DNA of 64,000 nt. Source: Chroococcidiopsis sp. TS-821 (lineage in GTDB: Bacteria; Cyanobacteriota; Cyanobacteriia; Cyanobacteriales; Chroococcidiopsidaceae). A program made the position numbers and the translations under genes. Below, one piece after another: positions 35,366-44,500 of this stretch; within the stretch, counting starts at the first letter, position 1; every line of letters begins with the position of its first letter. Below the pieces are notes generated by a model, which saw only the letters and a program-made list of their open reading frames with translations, had not been told where the DNA came from and did not search any database. The DNA lies in contig NZ_MVDI01000002.1 of assembly GCF_002939305.1 (NCBI RefSeq), positions 62,001-126,000 on the forward strand. Direction: 5' to 3'.

Positions 35366-37647
35366 CCGCTGCGCGTCGTATCGGGAAGGAATTGGCACGC
35401 ATTCGCACTAAAGAAGCAGAACCAGGACAAGAACCATTACGCGCAGCAATTAGAGACGTTATTCAAAATTGCATTTATGGAGTAGATTTAAACCCCTTAG
35501 CAGTAGATTTGTGCAAAGTAGCATTATGGATTGAAGGTTTTTCGCGCGGTAAACCACTCAACTTTTTAGATCACAGAATTAAGTGTGGAAATTCCTTAGT
35601 GGGAGTGTTGGACTTAAGTTGTTTGGATGAGGGGATACCTGATGAAGCTTATAAAGCAGTCACTGGGGATGATAAGCAGTTATCTTCACAGCTAAAGAAG
35701 CGAAATAAGCAAGAACGGAATGGTAAAGACCAATTTTCAATAGGAGATTCAGAACCCGATCGCACCCAGTATGCACAAAGTTGGCGAGAGTTGGGGGAAA
35801 TTCCTGAAACGACACCGCAGGAAGTGAAAGACAAAGAGAAACGATATCAAGAAACTCGTAAAAATCAGCGGTGGTGGCAAGACTATTCTGCTTGTAATTT
35901 GTGGACGGCTGCATTTTTTATGCCGCTGACTAAACAGAATATGCAATTGTTACCAACAACAGCAGCGTTAACTCAGCTATTACGAGAGAATCCGTCTACA
36001 CAAGAAATCGTGGAAGCAGCAAATAAATTAGCACAAGAGAAGCGCTTTTTCCACTGGTGTTTAGAGTTTCCTGAAGTGTTTGAGATAGGTGGGTTTGATT
36101 GTGTATTAAGTAATCCGCCTTGGGAACGAATTAAGTTACAAGAAAAAGAGTTTTTTGCTTCTCGCGATCTTGAAATTGCTAATGCTGCAAATAAAGCAGT
36201 GCGGGAGAAGTTAATTAAGGAACTATCGCAGAAAAATCCAACATTGGCACAAGCTTGGGAAGAAGCAAAACACGATGCTGACGCCCAAAGTAAATTTATT
36301 CGCGAGTCAGCGAGATTTCCGTTAACTGCTATAGGAGATATCAACACTTATGCAGTATTTGCAGAAACAAGTAGAAAGTTAATTTCATCTCAGGGAAGAG
36401 TTGGCATAATTGTGCCTACAGGAATTGCAACTGATGATACTTGTAAAAAATTCTTTGGAGATTTAACGCAAAAACAAGCTTTAGCAAATTTGTATGATTT
36501 TGAAAACCGAGAAGCAATTTTTTCTGCTGTACATCGTAGCTATAAATTCTCTCTACTTTCTATTAGTGGTAAACCAGTAGAACGAGGTAACTTTGCCTTT
36601 TTCCTCACTCAACCGAAACAAATAGAAGCAGCGCGTCAGTTTCAGCTTTCGCCGCAAGACATTGCCTTACTCAATCCTAATACACTCACTTGTCCAGTTT
36701 TTCGCACTCGCACTGATGCAGAAATTACCAAAAAGATCTATCAGCGCGTCCCTGTTTTAGAAAATGAATGCACTGGTAGCAATCCTTGGGGTATTTCATT
36801 TATGAGTATGTTTCATATGGCAAATGACAGCCATTTATTCTTATCCGCAGGCTCAAACCCACGGCTAGTTCCGCTTTACGAAGCTAAGATGTTTCACCAG
36901 TTCGATCATCGGTGGGCGACGTACGAAGCAGGAGAAACTAGAGATGTCACCTTGGGTGAGAAATCTGATGCCAATTTTCAAGTACAACCACGCTACTGGG
37001 TTAGTCGTAGTGAGGTGGAAAACAAGTTAGCTGGTAAGTGGAATAAAGAATGGTTGCTGGCTTTTAGAGGTATAACTAATTCAACTAATGAACGTACTGC
37101 TATTTTCAGCTTACTCCCTAAAATTGGTATAGGACATAGTGCGCCTGTAGTATTACTTGAAATAAATAAAGCATCACAAGTTTCTTGCCTGCAAGCTAAC
37201 TTAAGTAGTTTAGTTTTTGACTTTATAACTCGCCAAAAAATGGGGGGAACTAACTTCAGCTTTTTCATCCTCAAACAACTCCCCGTCATTCCCCCAGAAG
37301 CATACACAACAGCAGACATTGAATTTATCAGCAGCCGCGTACTTGAACTCGTCTACACCACCTGGGATATGCAACCCTTCGCGCAAGACATGGGATACGA
37401 CGGCGAACCCTTCATGTGGAATCCTAACAGACGCGCCTTATTAAGAGCAGAATTAGACGCATATTATGCCAAACTCTACGGACTTACCCGCGATGAACTT
37501 CGTTATATTCTCGATCCTGCTGATGTCTATGGCGCAGATTTTCCTAGCGAAACATTCCGCGTTTTGAAAAATAATGAAATTAAACAATTTGGCGAATACT
37601 GCACTCAAAGGTTAGTGCTAGAGGCGTGGGATAGGATGTTTAAATAG
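35329..37647 (+). CDS. N6-adenine DNA methyltransferase, catalytic frame
   Basis: The frame carries motif I (DPACGSGHF) at its beginning, GVDLNPLAVDLCKVALW, and the catalytic NPPW at about 36112 (SNPPWERIKL), followed by the target-recognition part and a C-terminal YGLTRDELRYILDP block typical of PglX/DrmMI. The first possible independent start, TTG at 35392, lies after motif I, so separate translation would give a crippled enzyme. It therefore most likely works only when fused to the upstream frame. Substrate is adenine in a DNA motif that cannot be predicted. Confidence 0.85.
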   Translation, partial: VDPACGSGHFLLAAARRIGKELARIRTKEAEPGQEPLRAAIRDVIQNCIYGVDLNPLAVDLCKVALWIEGFSRGKPLNFLDHRIKCGNSLVGVLDLSCLDEGIPDEAYKAVTGDDKQLSSQLKKRNKQERNGKDQFSIGDSEPDRTQYAQSWRELGEIPETTPQEVKDKEKRYQETRKNQRWWQDYSACNLWTAAFFMPLTKQNMQLLPTTAALTQLLRENPSTQEIVEAANKLAQEKRFFHWCLEFPEVFEIGGFDCVLSNPPWERIKLQEKEFFASRDLEIANAANKAVREKLIKELSQKNPTLAQAWEEAKHDADAQSKFIRESARFPLTAIGDINTYAVFAETSRKLISSQGRVGIIVPTGIATDDTCKKFFGDLTQKQALANLYDFENREAIFSAVHRSYKFSLLSISGKPVERGNFAFFLTQPKQIEAARQFQLSPQDIALLNPNTLTCPVFRTRTDAEITKKIYQRVPVLENECTGSNPWGISFMSMFHMANDSHLFLSAGSNPRLVPLYEAKMFHQFDHRWATYEAGETRDVTLGEKSDANFQVQPRYWVSRSEVENKLAGKWNKEWLLAFRGITNSTNERTAIFSLLPKIGIGHSAPVVLLEINKASQVSCLQANLSSLVFDFITRQKMGGTNFSFFILKQLPVIPPEAYTTADIEFISSRVLELVYTTWDMQPFAQDMGYDGEPFMWNPNRRALLRAELDAYYAKLYGLTRDELRYILDPADVYGADFPSETFRVLKNNEIKQFGEYCTQRLVLEAWDRMFK

Positions 37648-37743
37648 TAGCGATGAATAATCGACAATTTACGTTGGCATGAAAATTTCTGGTAAAGATG
37701 GAGCGGATGTTAAACGCTATCATGCTTGAATAAAAGCCATATC

Positions 37744-38692
37744 GCCGGAAAATTAATTTTCCGGCTGACATAATAAGTCCATTTAAATGGACTAAATTGT
37801 AAATTACCCAATTAGTCTTCTTCAGAAGACTTTTGCTATCAGCCTGGAAATTAATTTCCTGGCGTGATATCTGGTGTGATATCTGGCGTGATATTTGGCG
37901 TGATATCAATCCAAATTTTGGGAAGAATCATAATGAGATTTCAATTAATATTATTTATATCCAGCAAAGTTATCTACAGGTGCCGCAATTCACGAGATTA
38001 AGATATTAAGCTTGTACCGCAATCTCATGGAATAAATGCATCAATGAGGTATTGCCATTTCACGGGATTTTGCCGCAATCTCGCCGGAAAATTAATTTTC
38101 CGGCTGAAACAATAAGTCCATTCAAATGGACTAAATTGCAAATTACCCAATTAGTCTTCTTCAGAAGACTTTTGCTATCAGCCTGGAAATTGATTTCCTG
38201 GCGTGATATCTGGTGTGATATCAATCCAAATTTTGGGAAGAATCATAATGAGATTTCGGTTTATTATCTATCTTAAATAAATGCAGCAATGAAGTATCAC
38301 AATTTCACGGATATGTGTTGTCATCCCGCCGGAAAATTAATTTTCCGGCTGAAACAATAAGTCCATTCAAATGGACTAAATTGCAAATTACCCAATTAGT
38401 CTTCTTCAGAAGACTTTTGCTATCAGCCTGGAAATTGATTTCCTGGCGTGATATCTGGTGTGATATCAATCCAAATTTTGGGAAGAATCATAATGAGATT
38501 TCGGTTTATTATCTATCTTAAATAAATGCAGCAATGAAGTATCACAATTTCACGGATATGTGTTGTCATCCCGCCGGAAAATTAATTTTCCGGCTGAAAC
38601 AATAAGTCCATTCAAATGGACTAAATTGCAAATTACCCAATTAGTCTTCTTCAGAAGACTTTTGCTATCAGCCTGGAAATTAATTTCCAGGC
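37744..38692. repeat. Palindrome array, 245-bp tandem units
   Basis: A perfect palindrome made of GCCGGAAAATT and its reverse complement starts at 37744, 38083, 38328 and 38573; the last three are spaced exactly 245 bp. Each unit continues with AGTCCATTTAAATGGACT (perfect in copy 1, one central change in the others), AGTCTTCTTCAGAAGACT, and a GCCTGGAAATT palindrome. Copy 1 also has four tandem GGCGTGATATC-like words at about 37861-37908. The array ends 30 bases before the transposase. Open frames crossing it are by-products of the repeats. Confidence 0.9.
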
Positions 38693-38722
38693 GTATCATA
38701 ACTAAAAACTAAAAATATATCT

Positions 38723-39133
38723 ATGTCTTATTGGCGATTATATTATCATTTAGTTTGGGCGACAAAAGAGCGTTTACCTTTAATTACCTCTGAAAGAGAA
38801 GCTAAGCTTTATCCTTATATTATTGCCAAAGCTGACTCGTTGGGGTGTATTATTCATGCCATTGGTGGAATTGAAGATCATATTCATGTAGTCGTTTCTA
38901 TCCCGCCAAAACTCGCGATCGCCGATTTTGTTAAAAATATTAAAGGCAGTAGTGCTCATTTTTTAAACCAACATTCATCTTCCACCAATAAATTTGTCTG
39001 GCAAGAAGGATATGGCGTATTCTCGTTAGGAAGCAAGCAACTTCAGCAAGCTGTTGATTATGCTAAAAATCAAAAGACACATCATCTCCAAGGAACAGCG
39101 ATCGCATCTTTAGAAACTGATAAACCCAATTAA
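38723..39133 (+). mobile_element. IS200-like (RAYT/TnpA-type) Y1 transposase
   Basis: 136-residue HUH single-strand transposase. The start SYWRLYYHLVWATK is typical of IS200/REP-associated transposases, DHIHVVVS carries the HUH pair, and the tyrosine in AVDYAKNQKTHH near residue 115 is the likely nucleophile. It is intact. A perfect GCCTGGAAATT palindrome lies at 38671-38692 before it and a related perfect palindrome (AGCCAGGAAATT plus complement) at 39235-39258 after it, which may be the recognition ends. No TnpB or accessory gene is present. Confidence 0.9.
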
Positions 39134-39234
39134 CTCACAACCAATATCACCACTAATTATATCCCCAAATACTTTTTCATCCACATCTTATCAACAATAA
39201 ATAACCCATTCCTCTTCAGAGGACATATTCTATA

Positions 39235-39432
39235 AGCCAGGAAATTAATTTCCTGGCTGTAACAACGTATTCTCCTGGCTGTAAAAATCGTATTTTCCTG
39301 GCTGTACAAATTGTCTTTTTTTTTGCCGTAAAAATCGTATTTTCCTAACTGTACAAATTGTTATTTTCCTGGCTATACAAATCGTAATCTCTTTGCTATA
39401 AAAATCATAATTTTCCTACCGCATAAACCACA
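39235..39432. repeat. End palindrome and degenerate 23-nt tandem repeats
   Basis: After the palindrome at 39235-39258 come about seven degenerate copies of a word like TCGTATTTTCCTGGCTGTA. Copies drift rightward into poorer matches, as if the palindrome half-site had been amplified repeatedly. Just upstream, CCTCTTCAGAGG at 39211-39222 is a further small hairpin. No coding sequence; the remaining bases to 39510 hold the promoter or leader of the next gene. Confidence 0.65.
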
Positions 39433-39510
39433 AAATCCGTATAAATTCTGAAGCCAATTTTAGCCGATTGATATTAAATTATAATTCATAGTTTCTCAAA
39501 TGCCTTAACT

Positions 39511-41559
39511 ATGGCAACTTGGGCTGTTTCTCTTGTTGATACCTTTTTAAACGAACTATTAAACTTACCCCAAAGTGTAAGTAAAAAAGTTAGCAAAGTT
39601 GTTAAAATCTTAGAAGAAGATCCAATTTCTGCGCAAGGAAATGCCAAAAAGCTGAAAGGATACACTAATAATATTTACCGCGTTCGGATTGGCGATTACC
39701 GCCTAATTTATAGCTTTGGTCAAGGTTGGGTAAAACTCTTAAGCATCCGCAAGCGAGACGATCGCACTTACGAAATCGAACTACCAAACTTTGAGACTCC
39801 GACTCCACCCCCAGTAGAAGACTTATTAACTCCTCAAGTTGCCATCAATACGCAACAACAGCCGATATCAAGTTCCTTGCCAATTGAATTCACCGAAACG
39901 CTACTGAAGCAATGGCAGATTCCGCAAGAATACTGGGCTGATATCTTACAAGTTGAAAATGCTGAAGCCTTACTCGATCTTGCCATACCAGATCGCTACT
40001 TAAGTCGCATTCTCGATAACTGCTACCCGCGTTCAATTGCAGAACTCGATCGCCAAAGAGAGTATCAACTGCAACAGCCTGAAGATTTAGACCGCTTTGT
40101 CGAAGGCGATTTGAGTGCTTTTTTACTCAAACTTGACCCCGAACAAGAGAAGTTGTGCAATTTTGGTAAAGTTGGTCCTGTTCTAGTAAAAGGTGGACCA
40201 GGAACAGGTAAATCTACTTTGGCACTGTATCGCGTGCAAAAGCTGCTAGAACAAGGCATTCAACCGATTCTATTCACAACTTATACTAAAGCTTTAGTCA
40301 CCTACTCCGAGCAACTTCTCGAACAACTGTTGATGCGATCGCCGCAATCTGTAGGAGTCAAAGTAAGTACTGTCGATGCGATCGCCTATCAATACTACGT
40401 CCGCACTTATGGTAAACCCAAGTTTATCAACGAAGAAACAAGTCTTGCGTATCTCGAAACTGCACTTTCTTCAGCAACCATTCCTGCAAATAATGTATTT
40501 GAATTGCGCGTTCGGCAACAAACATTAGAACGGTTAGGAGTCGCCTACTTACGACAAGAAATCCGCGATGTAATTGAAAGTTGGGGCATCTCCACACTAG
40601 AAGAATACCAAACATTTGCACGGTACGGACGCGGCGTCCCCCTCAAAGCAAATACACGCGAAGCACTGTGGGCAGTTTATCAAACTTGGTTAAGTCTGCT
40701 GCATCAAAACGGCTACATCACTTGGGAACAGCTACGCTGCAAAGCTTTAGAAATCGTCAGCAATTCTACACCACCTTATCAAGCCGTTGTTATAGACGAA
40801 GCTCAAGATCTTTCACCTGTAGCGTTGCGCTTCCTCCTCGCGATCGTGCCATCACTGCAACAAGTTTATCTCACTGCCGATGCCTCGCAATCTTTGTATC
40901 AAAAAGGGTTTAGTTGGAAACAAGTCCATACCGACCTTAAGTTTAGCGGACGAACGCTGCTGCTGCGACGCAATTATCGCAATACACAACAAATTACCGC
41001 TGCTTGCGCCCAAATCTTAGCCGGAACAACCGCAGGCGACTCAGAGTGTATCGATCAGCTACCATCTCCCCATATCGGAGATTGCCCAAAAGTTGTGTTA
41101 GTAGACGAACCAACACAAGAAATTACAGCTATTCACGATGCCTTAATTTGTGCCGCCCGTCAGTATAGATTATCAGTCAACAGCAGTGCGGTACTGTGTC
41201 CTACGAGCCAAATGGGTAAAGCGATCGCCCAGCAACTCACTCAGCAAGGACTCAAAGCCCAGTTTTTCACAAGTAAGCAAATAGACATCAACGCCCCATG
41301 CGTTAAAGTTCTGACATTGCATTCTGCCAAGGGTTTAGAGTTTCCCTTCGTCGTCATTGTCGGATTACAACAAGACAGCTTACCCCATATTCCACCTGAC
41401 GTTCCTCCAGAAGAAATTCCAGCAGTGATAGACGAACAGCGGCGGCTATTTTATGTCGGTTGCACCCGCGCGATGCGATCTTTAGTCGTTTGCGGTTCGC
41501 GATCGCATCCTTCTTCGTTTCTCAACTCTTTAGTTCCTCCTTATTGGCAACAAGCATGA
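39511..41559 (+). CDS. RelE/ParE-like domain fused to UvrD-type helicase
   Basis: 682 residues. Residues 1-95 look like a RelE/ParE toxin fold (PQSVSKKVSKVVKILEEDP, then LKGYTNNIYRVRIGDYRLIY and LLSIRKRDDRTYE). From about 205 on it is an SF1 helicase: GGPGTGKST with K234, DEAQD at 429-433, TLHSAKGLEFPFVVIVG and FYVGCTRAMRSL (motifs V and VI). It lacks the large 2B insertion of full UvrD and is shorter. Its stop overlaps the next ATG (ATGA), so it is coupled to the DUF1998 helicase. The RelE-like part might bind or cut RNA, or serve only as a binding module. Confidence 0.88.
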   Translation: MATWAVSLVDTFLNELLNLPQSVSKKVSKVVKILEEDPISAQGNAKKLKGYTNNIYRVRIGDYRLIYSFGQGWVKLLSIRKRDDRTYEIELPNFETPTPPPVEDLLTPQVAINTQQQPISSSLPIEFTETLLKQWQIPQEYWADILQVENAEALLDLAIPDRYLSRILDNCYPRSIAELDRQREYQLQQPEDLDRFVEGDLSAFLLKLDPEQEKLCNFGKVGPVLVKGGPGTGKSTLALYRVQKLLEQGIQPILFTTYTKALVTYSEQLLEQLLMRSPQSVGVKVSTVDAIAYQYYVRTYGKPKFINEETSLAYLETALSSATIPANNVFELRVRQQTLERLGVAYLRQEIRDVIESWGISTLEEYQTFARYGRGVPLKANTREALWAVYQTWLSLLHQNGYITWEQLRCKALEIVSNSTPPYQAVVIDEAQDLSPVALRFLLAIVPSLQQVYLTADASQSLYQKGFSWKQVHTDLKFSGRTLLLRRNYRNTQQITAACAQILAGTTAGDSECIDQLPSPHIGDCPKVVLVDEPTQEITAIHDALICAARQYRLSVNSSAVLCPTSQMGKAIAQQLTQQGLKAQFFTSKQIDINAPCVKVLTLHSAKGLEFPFVVIVGLQQDSLPHIPPDVPPEEIPAVIDEQRRLFYVGCTRAMRSLVVCGSRSHPSSFLNSLVPPYWQQA

Positions 41560-44500
41560 CGACACTGAAACTTCAAGACTTACTACAACAAAGTGAAAGT
41601 GCGATCGCCGCGACAAGCATTCTTCTCGGTCAAAAACTAGTCAATCTCGACTGTACAGGCGTAGCATCTCTTACCCCCGAACAACTCACTCAGTTATTTT
41701 CAGCCATACCCAAAACCTGGGACTTTGTCGAACTTGGAGAAATCTTCAACTCCTCCACCCTCAGCGAAACCTTTGCAAGCCAACTTCTAGAGTGGATTAA
41801 CCAAAACTTCGGACACACCACTAACCCTCCACAACCATCAACTACAAATTACGAATCCGTAGACTTAAGCCTACGGCAAACTACAAATGATCTCGATATT
41901 TTCAACTTTCGCGATCGAGTTATTGACGACTATCGCCGCTACATCGAAAGTTTTTTGAGAATTCGCGACTCTAAAGTTAAAGAATTTGTCGATCGAGAAT
42001 TAGAACGAGGACAACTTTGGAGCGATCCTTTAGTACAACTAAATCTTACCTACAAAAAAGGTGCAACCGTTACCGAATTAGTACAACAAAAAGTTCTTCA
42101 TCCGGAGTGCGATCGCTACTTTTCCAAAGACGGTAAACCCTTTCAGTTTCACTACCACCAGCAGCAAGCATTTCTCACAGCACAGCGTCAAGAACCTTAT
42201 GTTCTCACCACAGGTACAGGTTCCGGTAAAAGCTTGACTTATATTGTGCCTATTTTCGACGATCTGCTGCGCCATCCTGAAATTAAAGGAGTCAGGGCAA
42301 TTTTGGTCTATCCCATGAACGCCTTAATTAACTCCCAAAAAGAAGAACTTGACAAGTTTCTGCGTCAAGTCCCCAACACTCATATTCGCGTCGAACAATA
42401 CACCGGACAAGAAAGCTTAGCTAAGAAAACCGAAATTCAAGAAAACCCGCCCCAAATTCTACTTACCAACTACGTGATGTTAGAGCTAATGCTCTCCCGC
42501 ACTCACGAAGATAAACTGGTAGAATCTCCCAATTTAAAATTCCTAGTACTCGATGAATTGCATACATATCGAGGAAGACAAGGTGCAGACGTCGCCATCT
42601 TGATCCGCAAACTCCGCCAACGCTGCGGTAGAAATCTTCTGTGCATTGGTACCAGCGCCACCATGTCTACAGAAGGCTCCCGCGAACAACGCCGCCAAGT
42701 TGTAGCGAATGTTGCCAGCAAATTATTCGGCGTGGAAATCCAACCCAGCAATGTCATCGATGAAACTCTAGAGCGTTCTATTCAACGTGCTGCACCCACC
42801 ACTGACGAACTGCGAGACAGTATCTTAGCAGGCTTACCACCAGAGTCAGAACAAACTTTAGATGCATTCAAAACGCATCCCCTCAGCTATTGGATTGAGA
42901 TGAACTTCGGTTTAGCACAAGAAGGGCATTTGGTGCGCCGCACGCCTATTACTCTAGAATCGGGAGCAGCAACCCTAGCAGCACAAACCCAACTTCCACC
43001 AGAAACCTGCCTAACCATCCTCAAGCAAATGTTTCTTTGGGGAAGCAAAACCAAGGGACTTGCCTTTCGCCTGCATCAGTTTATCTCCCAAGGAGGTAGC
43101 GTTTACTCTACGATTGAAAGTCGAGAAAAACGCATTCTGACGCTCGAAGGTCAATATACGACTACCGAAAACCGCCTACTTTATCCTCTCGTCTTTTGCC
43201 GAGAATGCGGACAGGATTATTACGTGGTGCGCTACGATGCCGATGAACAGAGTGTCTTACCCCAACTACCTACTGCCTTAGATATCAGTGCCGACGATGC
43301 CGAGATCAGCGAAGGCTACCTAACTTTAGACGATCCAGGACTGTGGGATGCTAGCGATGAAGAAAAGCTCCCCGATTCTTGGTTTACCGAAACTAAAAAG
43401 AAAGGACGAATTCCTAAAAAGGATTACGCCAAATTTATTCCCCAGCAACTGCAAGTATTACCCAACGGTAAAGTCACAACTTCTTTGTTACAGGGAACTA
43501 CCTGTTGGTTTATTCGCAAACCATTTCTCGTTTGTCTCAACTGCGGCGTAGTACACGACGGGCGCAAAAATGAATTTAGCAAACTATCGCGTCTGGGCAG
43601 CGAAGGACGCAGTACCGCAACCACCCTGCTATGTCTTTCTACTACCAGTCGCTTAAAGCAAGTCTTTACGGGCGAGAAAGCTAAAGCCGCTAAAATTCTC
43701 AGTTTTACAGATAACCGTCAAGATGCTTCGTTGCAGGCGGGACATTTCAACGATTTTGTGCAAACTAGTTTCTTACGGGCAGCACTATGGAAGGCACTTC
43801 AGGCAAAAAAACAACTCACCCACAGCGAGTTAGTCAGCGAAGTTGTCAAATGTATGGGGCTGTCTCAAACAGACTACGCTAAGCAACCAGCCGAGTTTGG
43901 TAGAGGTAAGCAGCGTAACGAAGAAGCGTTTCGCAAACTGATTGAGTACCGCCTTTATGAAGATTTGCGGCGGGGATGGCGCATCGTTCAACCTAACCTC
44001 GAACAGTGTGGATTGCTAGCAATTGAGTATGACGGTTTGCAAGCAGAATGTGCGAATGAGGCACTGTGGCAAAAACACCACCATCGTGTCTTGTTGCAAG
44101 CTACCCCTCAAGAGCGGTTCATCGCCTCTGTTGCCTTGCTCAACCAGTTGCGGCGAGAATTAGCAATTGATGCCAAGCTTTTGCAACCAGAACAACACGA
44201 ACAACTCAAAAGCGAGATTGTTCAAGCCATTAAAGAACCTTGGGTGTTTGACGAGAACGAACAATTGCATAAAGCAACTTGGGCAAGTACGAGCAGCGGT
44301 AATAATGAAAAAGCTAAAGTCAAGCTCACACCTAAAAGTAAAATTGGTCGATTTTTGCGATCGCCCAAAGCTTGGTCGCTGCAAAGTCAACCCTTAACAG
44401 ATCAAGAGTACGCCAGTTTAATCGCTGCTTTCGTCAACGCTCTATGCGATGCTGGTTATTTAGTGAAAGAGAAAACCGAGATTCAGCTACGGGTCGATTG

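Noticed and set aside
37744-38692. Open frames of 68-89 codons across the palindrome array
   Set aside because: They repeat with the array units and result from the palindromes being open by chance; no start signals or family.
41460-41555. Extended N-terminus of the DUF1998 helicase
   Set aside because: It would overlap the UvrD motif VI coding region; ATG 41556 gives a normal ATGA coupling.
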